From positions 248,001 through 312,000 of the forward strand of contig NZ_QVNU01000006.1 of the NCBI RefSeq assembly GCF_003545715.1: a DNA stretch of 64,000 bases, in the 5' to 3' direction. This stretch comes from Taibaiella koreensis (GTDB lineage Bacteria > Bacteroidota > Bacteroidia > Chitinophagales > Chitinophagaceae). The position numbers and the translations under genes were made by a program. The notes beneath the pieces were generated by a model. That model was not told where the DNA came from, did no database searches, and worked only from the letters and a program-made list of their open reading frames with translations. Below, in pieces: positions 17,334-26,587 of this stretch; within the stretch, counting starts at the first letter, position 1; each line of letters starts with the position of its first letter.

Positions 17334-17588
17334 ATGATTCATTATTTTGTTATCATAAAAAATGCCCAACCTACGAAAGCGCTATTGCTGGCGGGAATGA
17401 CCGTATTATGCCTGGCCTCTTTATATTCCTGTAAAAAGAAGTAACCCGGCATATGCTATTGCCACTACCTGAGTGGCGACAAAAGAGAATACGATCTGCA
17501 ATCGCTTACCCGTAGCCGGCAGATCGATTCCTGCTACATACCGGACCGGAATGCAGAAGCTTTTGCGGGCGATTGTGATTTGAAATAA
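17334..17588 (+). pseudogene. Small lipoprotein gene interrupted by one in-frame TAA
   Basis: From the ATG the frame encodes a lipoprotein signal peptide ending in LASLYSCKKK (lipobox LYSC) and then a TAA stop at 17442. The same frame continues without shift into a protein-like stretch, CYCHYLSGDKREYDL and later SCYIPDRNAEAFAGDCDLK, ending at a second TAA. The four cysteines and this layout match tiny Cys-containing lipoproteins I recall from Chitinophagaceae. The stop could come from one C-to-T change (CAA to TAA). The upstream ATG at 17362 is out of frame. A strong terminator follows. It is either a recent pseudogene, a sequencing error or, less likely, a 36-residue product. Confidence 0.6.
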
Positions 17589-17611
17589 GAAGGGCTACCC
17601 CAGCCCGTTTA

Positions 17612-17656
17612 AACAGCACAGGAAGGACGCTTGCCCTTCCTGTGCTGTTTTTCTTT
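17612..17656 (+). terminator. Strong intrinsic terminator before uvrB
   Basis: AACAGCACAGGAAGG pairs perfectly (15 pairs) with CCTTCCTGTGCTGTT, with an eight-base loop. TTTCTTT follows. It insulates the broken lipoprotein gene from uvrB. Confidence 0.85.
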
Positions 17657-17719
17657 CAGGCTTCGGTCCGGATCTCCAGTCTGCCGGCGGCTACGCTATT
17701 CTTCTTAACTTCGTTATCT

Positions 17720-19750
17720 ATGTTTCAGATCGAACGACCATACCAACCTGCCGGTGACCAGCCGGATGCCATAAAAGCCCTCAGCGAGGGCATCACAGAA
17801 GGAGAACAATACCAGACCCTATTGGGCGTAACCGGGTCGGGCAAGACCTTCACTATGGCCAATATCATTCAGGAAGTACAAAAGCCCACGCTGGTGCTCA
17901 CGCATAACAAGACTCTTGTGGCCCAGCTCTATGGTGAATTCAGACAGTTTTTTCCCAACAATGCTGTCGAATATTTCGTATCTTATTACGATTATTACCA
18001 GCCTGAGGCTTACATGCCGGTCAGCGATACTTATATTGAAAAAGACCTGGCCATCAACGAAGAGCTGGAAAAGCTGCGGCTCCGGACTACAACCAACCTG
18101 CTGAGTGGACGCAGGGATATACTGGTAGTCGCTTCTGTAAGCTGTATCTATGGTATGGGTAATCCTACTGAATACGAGAACGGGATCATACGCATTGCCA
18201 CCGGAGACAAAGTGCCGCGCAACACTTTCCTGCACAGTATGGTCAATTCTCTGTACAACCGTAGCCAGGGGGACTTCACCAGGGGCACCTTCAGGGTGAA
18301 AGGCGATACGGTCGATATCAATTTGCCTTATGTGGATTACGGCTACCGGATCACCTTTTTCGGCGATGAGATTGAAGAGATTGAAAGCTTCGAGCTCGAA
18401 AGTGGTAAACGGATCAGCAAGATGCAGCACGCGGCCATATTCCCCGCCAATATGTATATGGCGCCCAAGGACCAGATGGCGCAGATCATCCATGAGATCC
18501 AGGATGAGATGAATGCGCAGGTTGAATATTTCAAGAGTATAGGTAAGCATATCGAAGCACAGCGCATTAAAGAACGCGTGAACTACGATATCGAAATGAT
18601 ACAGGAGCTCGGCTATTGCAACGGGATAGAGAACTACTCCCGCTTCCTGGACCGCCGGCGCCCCGGCGCCCGCCCGTTCTGCCTTATCGATTATTTTCCC
18701 AAGGACTTCCTGCTCTTTATCGACGAAAGCCATGTGACCATTCCGCAGATCAGCGGTATGTATGGCGGCGACCGCTCCCGTAAGCTTAACCTTGTGGATT
18801 TCGGTTTCCGCCTGCCTTCTGCGCTGGACAACCGCCCGCTGAATTTTTACGAATTTGAAAGCCTGGTAAACCAGGTCGTATTTGTCAGCGCCACACCGGC
18901 TGCTTACGAGCTCGACCATTCCGAAGGTATTGTGGTGGAGCAGGTCGTACGTCCCACGGGCCTTTTGGATCCGCCGATCGAGATAAGACCTTCTATAAAC
19001 CAGATCGACGATCTGCTGGAAGAGATCGATAAGCGGGTGAAAAAGGGCGACAGGGTGCTGGTGACCACGCTCACCAAACGGATGGCGGAAGAGCTCGACA
19101 AATACCTGCAGCGCATCAACGTCAACTCGCGCTATATCCATTCGGAAGTAGATACCCTGGAACGCGTTGAGATCCTGCGTAATCTGCGCCTGGGCAATAT
19201 CGATGTGCTGGTAGGCGTAAACCTGCTGCGCGAAGGGCTTGACCTCCCCGAAGTATCGCTGATGGCGATCCTGGATGCCGACAAGGAAGGCTTCCTGCGC
19301 GACGAACGCTCGCTGACGCAGATGGCCGGGCGTGCGGCACGTAACGCCGAAGGCCTCGTGATCTTCTATGCCGACAAGATCACGGAAAGCATGCAGCGTA
19401 CAATAGATGAGACGGGCCGGAGAAGAAGTAAGCAGATGATCTATAATGAAGAGCATGGCATCACGCCAACCACGGTACGCAAATCGGTAGAACAGATCAT
19501 GAAGCAGACCTCGGTGCTGGACATCAAAGGGTACGACCAGGAAAACCCTTATGCTATCGCGGAAGATATGCCTTTGTCGGCAGTAGCAGAGGACGAAGTG
19601 CCTTACCAGAGCAAGCCGGAGCTGGAAAAGCTTATCGTCAAAACGAAGAAGGCAATGGAGAAAGCGGCGAAGGACATGGACTTTATGGAAGCAGCCCGTT
19701 TGCGCGACCAGATGTTCGGCTACCAGAAAATACTGGATGACCTGAAATAA
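17720..19750 (+). CDS. uvrB: Excinuclease ABC subunit B
   Basis: The 676-residue product is the DNA helicase-like damage-verification subunit of nucleotide excision repair, acting with UvrA and UvrC. Motifs in order are the start MFQIERPYQPAGDQPDAIKA, Walker A GVTGSGKTFTMANI, the beta-hairpin region VSYYDYYQPEAYMP, the DEAD-like FIDESHVTIPQ, helicase motifs VGVNLLREGLDLPEVSLM and QMAGRAARN, and a C-terminal UvrC-binding coiled coil (KDMDFMEAARLRDQM). The frame is open 26 codons upstream through the preceding terminator, so the ATG at MFQIERPY is the right start. It stands alone with its own terminator. Confidence 0.98.
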   Translation: MFQIERPYQPAGDQPDAIKALSEGITEGEQYQTLLGVTGSGKTFTMANIIQEVQKPTLVLTHNKTLVAQLYGEFRQFFPNNAVEYFVSYYDYYQPEAYMPVSDTYIEKDLAINEELEKLRLRTTTNLLSGRRDILVVASVSCIYGMGNPTEYENGIIRIATGDKVPRNTFLHSMVNSLYNRSQGDFTRGTFRVKGDTVDINLPYVDYGYRITFFGDEIEEIESFELESGKRISKMQHAAIFPANMYMAPKDQMAQIIHEIQDEMNAQVEYFKSIGKHIEAQRIKERVNYDIEMIQELGYCNGIENYSRFLDRRRPGARPFCLIDYFPKDFLLFIDESHVTIPQISGMYGGDRSRKLNLVDFGFRLPSALDNRPLNFYEFESLVNQVVFVSATPAAYELDHSEGIVVEQVVRPTGLLDPPIEIRPSINQIDDLLEEIDKRVKKGDRVLVTTLTKRMAEELDKYLQRINVNSRYIHSEVDTLERVEILRNLRLGNIDVLVGVNLLREGLDLPEVSLMAILDADKEGFLRDERSLTQMAGRAARNAEGLVIFYADKITESMQRTIDETGRRRSKQMIYNEEHGITPTTVRKSVEQIMKQTSVLDIKGYDQENPYAIAEDMPLSAVAEDEVPYQSKPELEKLIVKTKKAMEKAAKDMDFMEAARLRDQMFGYQKILDDLK

Positions 19751-19770
19751 TGATCAGGACGTACCATATG

Positions 19771-19808
19771 AAAGACGCCGGCTATAGAACCGGCGTCTTT
19801 TTTGTTTT
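19771..19808 (+). terminator. Intrinsic terminator of uvrB
   Basis: AAAGACGCCGG and CCGGCGTCTTT form a perfect 11-pair stem with an eight-base loop, followed by TTTTGTTTT. It lies between the convergent ends of uvrB and the repeat adhesin gene. Confidence 0.85.
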
Positions 19809-19833
19809 AGAGATTAAAGCGTCTATACAAGGT

Positions 19834-22800
19834 TTACTTAACAACAACCAGCTTTTGGGTATGCTTCCGTCCTGCGATGTCCAGTTGGACGAAATACACA
19901 CCTGCGCTCAGCGACGCAGTATTCATCCCGATCATCTGTTTGCCAGACTGCAGGCGCATCGATTTGGCCAATAGCACTCTGCCGCTTGCATCGGTAATGT
20001 TGAGGCGGGTATCGGCATTAGCTGTATTATTCTCTACGATCACCGTAAAGGCCGTATTGGCAGGATTGGGATACAACACAAAGGAGAGTTGCTTTTTCTC
20101 ATTTTCTTCTTCTATACCAGTTGGCTTGTATAAAGTATTGACCACTTCATTGGTGATCACCGGCTCGTTATAGTCGAAATAGATGCCGGCCTTGTTCTTT
20201 ATTTTTGTGCCTAAGGGCAGATTGGGCTTCTGCTTAATGGTGAAGGTAAACATACCGTTGCTGCCCACTTCATCATACATCTTCGCTGGAAGATTGATAT
20301 TGTCAAAGGTGTACCGGAGCTCGCCCTGCTCGTTAATGGTCACATTGCCTTTATGCGAACTATACACCGGGCGTAGCGAAGAAAAGTTGAGATTGGGATC
20401 GAGCATAGCGACCACTACTACCTTCTGGGCTTTATAAGTACCCAGGTTCTGGAAATGGACCATGTACTCCAGCACAGAATCGGCCCGGGTAATATTGCCT
20501 TCGGGGCCTACGCCTTTAGGATTTACTTCCATGAAATTAGGATCGTAAGAGCTGACTACTGTGGTATTGAGTACACCTACATTATTCCAGGGACTATAAT
20601 CGTTAAGCCAGTTGCTGAGTGGTCCGGAGGCCACCGCAGTATCGCTGAACAGGAGACTGGTGCCCATCGGGATGTTGGTAGGCACACTATAGCCGATATG
20701 GAATGGTTGCGCGCTACCGGGAGCCAGTGCGGGGAAAGTGTTACCGGCTGTACTGTAGTACCGGCCGCTAAGCGGTGCAAAGATGCCGGCAGGTGAAAAC
20801 GATGCTGCGTTCAGCTGGCCATCGTTGAGGTAAGTAGAAAGGATACTGCTCTCGGGCACTGTTCCATCGTTGCTGATAATGCAAAGCTGCTGGTAGTTAT
20901 TTCCCGGCACCGCGAAATTGCTGTTCCAGGTGCTGATATGGATATCGTGTATCGGATTGACAGTGTTTGCGAAATCGAAGGTCTGCGTACAACCCGCAGC
21001 AGCAGTAACGGTAACCGGGATCGTATTGTTCTGGCAAGCGGCAAGAGGATACATGCCCTGTACCGATTCCGACAGTGTATAGGTGCCTGTGGGCAGCTGG
21101 AAAGTATACTGACCATTAGCATCGGTATAAGTGTATCCGAAGCCGGCGCAATGGATCTGGATGTTGGCGATACCGGCTTCTCCGGGATCTTTGACACAGT
21201 TGTTGTTCAGGTCGTGAAAAACAGTACCGGTAACGGTGCAATAGCAGGCATTACCGTTGCTATAACCTACGTGGGAAAATTTATTCGCAATACAGCCGTT
21301 GGCATCGGTTACGTGCAGCCAGTAGTCGCCCTGCAGCAAGCCCGTGGCTGTCGCGCCGGTCTGGCCATTGCTCCAGCTGTAAGTATAGGGGGCCGTACCG
21401 CCCCAAACAGATGTTCCGATACTGCCGTCGGCCGTATACCGGCACGAGGCCGGCACGGAAGCAAGGCCGGCATTAACCGGAGATGATGCTTCCACATTCC
21501 AGTTTTTGGTTACTTTACAGCCCGCTGCATCGGTAATGGTTACAGAATAATTTCCGGCGGGCAGACTAGTCAGGTTCTGAGTAGTGGCGCCATTGCTCCA
21601 GAGATAAGTATAAGGACTGGTACCACCGGAAGGAACCGTGCTCGCTGTGCCATTGGCAGCCAGGCAGCTGGCACTCGTGCCGGTCAGGTTTGCTATAATG
21701 GTATTAACAGGCGGGATCTCCACTGTACCTGTACGGACACAACCATTGGCATCCGTTACCGTAAACCCGTAACTGCCGGGCGCCAGATTGCTGGCGGTAA
21801 GTCCCGTTTGTGCGGGGAAAGTATTCCAGGATACAGTATAGGGAGCCTGTCCTCCTGACGCAACCAATGTGGCGGAGCCGTTGGGTGTGGTACAGGAGCT
21901 GGGTACCGTGCTATAGGTTACATTTACCGGTGTAGTGGCAGAAAGGTAAGGGAAAGCCTGGCCGGTACAGCCGTTAGCATCTGTTATGGTTACAACATAG
22001 GCTCCGGGAGCCAGTCCGTTTTGGCCTTGGGTAGTACCCCCATTGCTGTACAGGTAAGTATAGGGCGGTGTGCCGCCTGCGCCGAATGTCATCAATGCGC
22101 CATTGTTTTGGGTACAAGTGGGATTGGTAGGCGTAACATTGGCCGTAATGAAGGGCGATTGGGTTACCTGCCGGAATCGTTGCCTGGCGCAGCCATTGGC
22201 ATCGGTTACGATTACGTTATAGGAGCCTTGGCTCAGGCCGGTGATCCCCGGAGTAGTCGCCCCGTTAGACCAAAGGTAGCTATAGGGCGGTGTGCCGCTC
22301 CCGGTGATCCCTGTTACAGTGGCCGTACCGTTGGTGCAGCTGGCCACGGTACCGTTGACAGTGTAGTTAAAAGGCGCTTCTGGGTGTACCGCCAGAGAGT
22401 CGTTCAAAGTGAACGTGCAGCCGTTAGCATCCGTAACCTTAAGATTATAATTACCTTCGGGTAGACTAGCCGGATTAACGGTGCTCACCACCGTTGTGCT
22501 GCCCTGCGGTGTCCATTCATAGGCAAAAGGCGCCGTACCGCCGCTAATAGTTGCCGTAGCCGATCCTGGCGCAGGACAAATACCATCGACAATATTTACG
22601 GAAATGAGGAAAGGCGGCGCTCCCGGAAAATAGGCATCAGCAATCGCACCATTGGCATCCTGCACCAATAGGGTGAATGGCTCGCCGGCATAACTGTTCA
22701 GGACGTCGGAAGGTCCGCTCACATTGCTGTGCGTAATAGATGGTCCCCCGATAATGTGCCAGGATACAAGCAGTGGCGACACAAGGCCGGAGAAATTGGC

Positions 22801-22920
22801 CGTAACAATACCATTGGCATTACAAGGGGCCTGTGTTAGCACAAGGCTGACAGACTGTGCCTGGGCGAACCGGCCTAAAGCCAGCAGGCACAAGAGGAAA
22901 AATAGTAGTTTCTTGTTCAT
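19834..22920 (-). CDS. Large repeat adhesin with T9SS type A sorting domain
   Basis: The 1028-residue product has a signal peptide (LLFFLLCLLALGRFAQAQ). Seven or so SprB-type repeats of about 70 residues fill residues 100 to 560; typical pieces are GTPPYSYLWSNGATT, LSQGSYNVIVTDANGC and GTSPYTYLWSNG. A SdrD-B-like segment follows (CYCTVTGTVFHDLNNNC, TYTDANGQYTFQLPTGTY). Then comes a conserved DUF7619-type region (SYDPNFMEVNPKG, YMVHFQNLGTYKAQKVVV, GIYFDYNEPVITNEV). The last 80 residues are a type A sorting domain (SFVLYPNPANTAFTV, GVYFVQLDIAG). It is expected to be surface-exposed, and adhesion is inferred from the repeat type. The upstream AT-rich region probably holds its promoter. Confidence 0.88.
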   Translation of the reverse strand: MNKKLLFFLLCLLALGRFAQAQSVSLVLTQAPCNANGIVTANFSGLVSPLLVSWHIIGGPSITHSNVSGPSDVLNSYAGEPFTLLVQDANGAIADAYFPGAPPFLISVNIVDGICPAPGSATATISGGTAPFAYEWTPQGSTTVVSTVNPASLPEGNYNLKVTDANGCTFTLNDSLAVHPEAPFNYTVNGTVASCTNGTATVTGITGSGTPPYSYLWSNGATTPGITGLSQGSYNVIVTDANGCARQRFRQVTQSPFITANVTPTNPTCTQNNGALMTFGAGGTPPYTYLYSNGGTTQGQNGLAPGAYVVTITDANGCTGQAFPYLSATTPVNVTYSTVPSSCTTPNGSATLVASGGQAPYTVSWNTFPAQTGLTASNLAPGSYGFTVTDANGCVRTGTVEIPPVNTIIANLTGTSASCLAANGTASTVPSGGTSPYTYLWSNGATTQNLTSLPAGNYSVTITDAAGCKVTKNWNVEASSPVNAGLASVPASCRYTADGSIGTSVWGGTAPYTYSWSNGQTGATATGLLQGDYWLHVTDANGCIANKFSHVGYSNGNACYCTVTGTVFHDLNNNCVKDPGEAGIANIQIHCAGFGYTYTDANGQYTFQLPTGTYTLSESVQGMYPLAACQNNTIPVTVTAAAGCTQTFDFANTVNPIHDIHISTWNSNFAVPGNNYQQLCIISNDGTVPESSILSTYLNDGQLNAASFSPAGIFAPLSGRYYSTAGNTFPALAPGSAQPFHIGYSVPTNIPMGTSLLFSDTAVASGPLSNWLNDYSPWNNVGVLNTTVVSSYDPNFMEVNPKGVGPEGNITRADSVLEYMVHFQNLGTYKAQKVVVVAMLDPNLNFSSLRPVYSSHKGNVTINEQGELRYTFDNINLPAKMYDEVGSNGMFTFTIKQKPNLPLGTKIKNKAGIYFDYNEPVITNEVVNTLYKPTGIEEENEKKQLSFVLYPNPANTAFTVIVENNTANADTRLNITDASGRVLLAKSMRLQSGKQMIGMNTASLSAGVYFVQLDIAGRKHTQKLVVVK

Positions 22921-23428
22921 GAGATCGGAATTTTAATGGTTTTGGTCTAAACCTGAACTGAAAGACGGGTGATAATTCAAATAAGATAGTGTTAATAAGA
23001 ATATTTTTTTTACTAATTATTATATTAATTTTATTCTATCAATTGTTAATGCATTAAGAGCGTCCGTGCACCCGGACGCTCTTCACTTTTCTTCTCCGCT
23101 CTTCATCCGGCCTGTCTGAACATCTCCAACCTTGTTTTTTTCATGGCAAGCTCTTACAAAAGTGGCAGGCAGACCTACCATACCGCTTTCGCGCATTGTT
23201 TACATTTAATACATCAACTAAGGCTCAACTATAATTAAGATAGACCAGGCTTTCCCAAACCCTTACCGGCGGGATATTTATTTTTTACAACACGACGACA
23301 TATCAAGCAACATTAACGCAATTTTGTATCTTTCAACCGATGATACAGATGAAAATATCGTCATACACGTATACATTTGTGTGTATCAATCACATTTGCC
23401 CCTACCGCTGACCACAAACCATAAATAC
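22921..23428. other. Divergent intergenic region, about 500 bases, with an orphan hairpin
   Basis: The left 130 bases are strongly AT-rich, as expected for the promoter of the repeat adhesin. AAGAGCGTCCG and CGGACGCTCTT (23056-23083) form a perfect 11-pair hairpin that belongs to neither flanking gene's 3' end. On the right, TACATTTG at 23372-23379 matches the -7 consensus about 50 bases before the GH3 start. I see no convincing coding frame. Confidence 0.5.
23372..23379 (+). promoter_or_regulatory. Putative -7 box for the GH3/serine hydrolase/flavoprotein operon
   Basis: TACATTTG is an exact match to TAnnTTTG and lies 49 bases before the GH3 start codon. No clear -33 TTG is present at the usual distance, so support is moderate. 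Confidence 0.4.
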
Positions 23429-25144
23429 ATGAAGTATCTTCTTCAATTACTTTGCCTTTTACTATTGACAGGTGCAGGCGCCGCCAATGCCCAGCGGTTC
23501 CAGTTCAAGGGTCGCTGGATCGATAGTGTATACCAATCCATGAGCGAAACCGAACGCATCGGGCAGCTGTTTATGGTCGCTGCCTATAGCGGCGGCGACA
23601 AGGCCAATCAGGACAAAATAGTGCAATTGGTAAAGAACAGGCAGATAGGCGGCGTTATCTTCATGCAGGGCAACGGCGAGGCTCAGGCCAAAATGACCAA
23701 TCACCTGCAAAAAATAAGCCGGGTACCGTTGCTAATAGGCATGGATGCGGAATGGGGCCTGGGCATGCGGCTTACCGGTGTAAAGAACCTGCCGAAGCAG
23801 ATGATGATCGGCGCCACACGGGATACAGCGCTGATGTATGCCATGGGCAGCGCCATTGCAGACCAATGCCGGCGCCTGGGCGTGCACATTGACTTCGCCC
23901 CTGTAGTAGACATCAACAATAATCCCAGGAACCCGGTGATCAATTTCCGCTCCTTTGGCGACGATAAGGAATGGGTAGCCCGCCTGGGCATCGCCTATAT
24001 GAAGGGCTTACAGGATAAAGGCATTATGGCCTGCGCCAAACACTTTCCCGGTCATGGCGACGTAGCCGTGGATTCGCACCAGGACTTGCCGGTGATCAAA
24101 AAAAGCAGGGAGCAACTGGAGGAAACCGAGTTTTTCCCGTTCCGGCAAATGATCGCCGCCGGCGTGCAAAGTGTGATGATCGCCCACCTGAGCGTCCCCG
24201 CATTGGACGACAGCAAAAACCTGCCCACCACGCTTTCGTCTAAGGTAATCGAAGGTGTGCTGCGTAAGGATATGCACTTCGGTGGACTCATCTTTACCGA
24301 TGCGCTGGACATGAAGGGATTGACTAAGTACTATCCCGACGGCGAAACGGACCTTAAGGCCTTCCTGGCCGGCAATGATGTGCTCTTATTCTCACAGAAT
24401 GTTCCATTGGCCATTAGTAAGATACAATGGGCGCTGCGTACAGGCAAAATAGCTGATACCGGACTGGAAACCCGTGTAAAACGGATATTGGAAGCCAAGT
24501 ACGAGGCCGGGCTCTATCAATACCGGCCGGTAAAAGAGCATAATGTAACGGCCGATCTGAACAAAAGCACCGATGAGCTGAAGGAGAAGATCGCACGGGC
24601 CGCTATTACCCTCGTTCGCGACCAGGGCGGCTTGCTGAGCAAGATAAAAGCCGGCGCAAAGGTAAGCTACATCAATATCAACGGCAGCAGCAGCACGTAC
24701 CTGTACCATGCGCTGAAAAAAAATTACCCGGCGCTTGAGTCACAGAACCTGCCTAAAAAAAGTAATGCCGCGCAGGTGAAAGCCATGATCGCTAAGCTCA
24801 AGGATACAGATGTGATCGTGGTCGGTATTCACGAACTGGCGCTATATCCGGGCAAGGACGGCTATTATGGTCTCGACGCTACACAAATTTCTGCGCTGCA
24901 GCAACTTTCTCAAAAGAAAAACGTGATCTTCGCAATACTGGGCAATGCGTATATGATGAAGAACATCTGTAATGCCAAAAGTGTGCTGGTAGGCTATGAG
25001 GATGACACCTATACGGAAGAAGCCGCGTATGAGGTGCTCACCGGAAAGCTTAAAGCCAAAGGTAGGCTTCCGGTGAAGCCTTGCGCAGCACAGGCAAAGA
25101 CAGCAGCGCGCCCGAATGCGAATCCTGAAAACCCGAAACCTTAA
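23429..25144 (+). CDS. Glycoside hydrolase family 3 (NagZ-like beta-N-acetylglucosaminidase)
   Basis: The 571-residue product has a signal peptide (LLQLLCLLLLTGAGAANAQ) and a GH3 catalytic domain of the NagZ branch: IGMDAEWGLGMRL, DFAPVVDINNNPRNPVI, then ACAKHFPGHGDVAVDSHQDLP with the probable acid/base His217, and the nucleophile Asp291 in LIFTDALDM. A C-terminal GH3 Rossmann-like domain follows. It is predicted to remove N-acetylglucosamine from peptidoglycan fragments outside the cytoplasm. The long frame opens 35 codons earlier, but only this ATG gives a signal peptide. Its TAA directly abuts the ATG of the serine hydrolase gene, which in many Bacteroidota is fused to this domain. Confidence 0.88.
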   Translation: MKYLLQLLCLLLLTGAGAANAQRFQFKGRWIDSVYQSMSETERIGQLFMVAAYSGGDKANQDKIVQLVKNRQIGGVIFMQGNGEAQAKMTNHLQKISRVPLLIGMDAEWGLGMRLTGVKNLPKQMMIGATRDTALMYAMGSAIADQCRRLGVHIDFAPVVDINNNPRNPVINFRSFGDDKEWVARLGIAYMKGLQDKGIMACAKHFPGHGDVAVDSHQDLPVIKKSREQLEETEFFPFRQMIAAGVQSVMIAHLSVPALDDSKNLPTTLSSKVIEGVLRKDMHFGGLIFTDALDMKGLTKYYPDGETDLKAFLAGNDVLLFSQNVPLAISKIQWALRTGKIADTGLETRVKRILEAKYEAGLYQYRPVKEHNVTADLNKSTDELKEKIARAAITLVRDQGGLLSKIKAGAKVSYININGSSSTYLYHALKKNYPALESQNLPKKSNAAQVKAMIAKLKDTDVIVVGIHELALYPGKDGYYGLDATQISALQQLSQKKNVIFAILGNAYMMKNICNAKSVLVGYEDDTYTEEAAYEVLTGKLKAKGRLPVKPCAAQAKTAARPNANPENPKP

Positions 25145-26587
25145 ATGCAACGTATCCTTTTTTACTTGTTGGCCTGTTGCCTGCTCCTGGCCACACCCGA
25201 AGCGCAGGCCCAAAAGAGAAAAAGCAAGTCCACCACACATAGCAAACAAGCCAAAGCTGCCGCGAAAAAGAAAAAAGGGAAATCTGCCGGCAGGAAAAAA
25301 GGCAGGGCAGTCGCCGTGGCGGCGCCGCTACCCCCGCTGAAGAGCACGGGCGACTTTAATACAGTGTACAGTCTGCATGGCGGTAGTGGCGCTTCCGCTT
25401 TCGTCACCAACCCTGCTGCGCTCCAAGGCCTGGACGCCTTCATCAACAACTGCATCAGCAGGGGCGCTTTCCCCGGCTGCCAGATCATGGCGGTGAAAGA
25501 CGGGGAGGTCGTTTACCAAAAGAATTTCGGCTATTTCACTTACGACCGCAGCCAACCGGTAACGGATACAACACTCTACGATATTGCCTCGGTGACCAAG
25601 GTAGCGGCGACTACGCTGGCCATTATGAAGTTGTATGAAGAGGGTAAGATCAACCTGAGCACTTATCTCAAAAACTATCTTCCCTTTACCAATGGTACCG
25701 ACAAAGCCTACCTTACCATAAAAGACCTGCTCCTGCACCAGGCGGGGCTAAAGGCCTTTATCCCCTTCTACAAGACGACTGTCGATAAGCTGACCGGCAG
25801 CCCCCGGAGCGATCTTTATAGTAGAGTAGCGGAAAAACAGTTCACGATCCCCGTGGCGGCCAATTTTTACCTGCTCAACAGCTACCGGGATACGATCTGG
25901 AACGAGATACTGAACAGCAACCTGGACAACAGGGGACGTTATGTGTACAGCGATCTCGATTTCTACTTCCTGGAGAAAGTAGCGGAGGCCGTAAGCGGAC
26001 AGCCGATCGACCAGTATGTCTACGAGCAGTTTTACCGTCCCCTGGGATTGAAATATACCATGTATAATCCCTGGAAGAAAGGATTGAAAAGACAATGCGC
26101 GCCTACGGAGAACGATCAGTACTTCCGGTTCCAGCTGGTGCAAGGCTATGTGCACGACCCCGGCACGGCTATGCTGGGCGGCATAGCGGGTCATGCCGGC
26201 ATTTTTTCCAATACACGCGAGCTCGCGGTGATCCTCCAGATGCTCATCAACGGCGGTGAATACAAAGGCCGGCGCTATCTCAAAAAGGAAACCCTCCAGA
26301 CCTTTACCGGTTTCCGCAGCAGCATCAGCCGGAGGGCCTATGGCTTCGACAAGCCCGAAAAAGCACGGGGCGACGGTGGCCCGGCCTCCGACCTTTGCAG
26401 CAAAACCACCTTTGGCCACCAGGGCTTTACCGGCACTTGTGCCTGGGCCGATCCGGAGAACGGCATCACATTCATATTCTTGTCTAACCGCGTATACCCT
26501 TCGGCCGACAACGGGCTGATCAATAGCTTGAAGGTGAGATTCAAAGCGCAATCCTATATCTACGAAGCGCTGGGTTATGACAAATAA
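25145..26587 (+). CDS. Secreted class C beta-lactamase-family serine hydrolase
   Basis: The 480-residue product has a signal peptide (ILFYLLACCLLLATPEAQAQ). An unusual basic linker at residues 24 to 54 contains about 17 Lys/Arg. The beta-lactamase/transpeptidase-like domain carries Ser149-x-x-Lys152 (IASVTKVAA), Tyr268-Ser-Asp270 in place of Tyr-x-Asn, and a late His-x-Gly (TFGHQGFTGT). Relatives include esterases, D-aminopeptidases and the C-terminal domain of GH3-serine hydrolase fusions. Its start touches the GH3 stop, so the two are almost certainly co-translated and act on the same substrate, probably peptidoglycan fragments (inference). It overlaps the next gene by 11 bases. Confidence 0.87.
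   Translation: MQRILFYLLACCLLLATPEAQAQKRKSKSTTHSKQAKAAAKKKKGKSAGRKKGRAVAVAAPLPPLKSTGDFNTVYSLHGGSGASAFVTNPAALQGLDAFINNCISRGAFPGCQIMAVKDGEVVYQKNFGYFTYDRSQPVTDTTLYDIASVTKVAATTLAIMKLYEEGKINLSTYLKNYLPFTNGTDKAYLTIKDLLLHQAGLKAFIPFYKTTVDKLTGSPRSDLYSRVAEKQFTIPVAANFYLLNSYRDTIWNEILNSNLDNRGRYVYSDLDFYFLEKVAEAVSGQPIDQYVYEQFYRPLGLKYTMYNPWKKGLKRQCAPTENDQYFRFQLVQGYVHDPGTAMLGGIAGHAGIFSNTRELAVILQMLINGGEYKGRRYLKKETLQTFTGFRSSISRRAYGFDKPEKARGDGGPASDLCSKTTFGHQGFTGTCAWADPENGITFIFLSNRVYPSADNGLINSLKVRFKAQSYIYEALGYDK

Noticed and set aside
17225-17434. 69-codon frame with a hydrophobic start
   Set aside because: It begins inside the loop of a strong terminator and overlaps the better-supported small lipoprotein frame.
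17819-19456. 545-codon frame antisense to uvrB
   Set aside because: uvrB is unmistakable. The antisense frame arises from codon bias.
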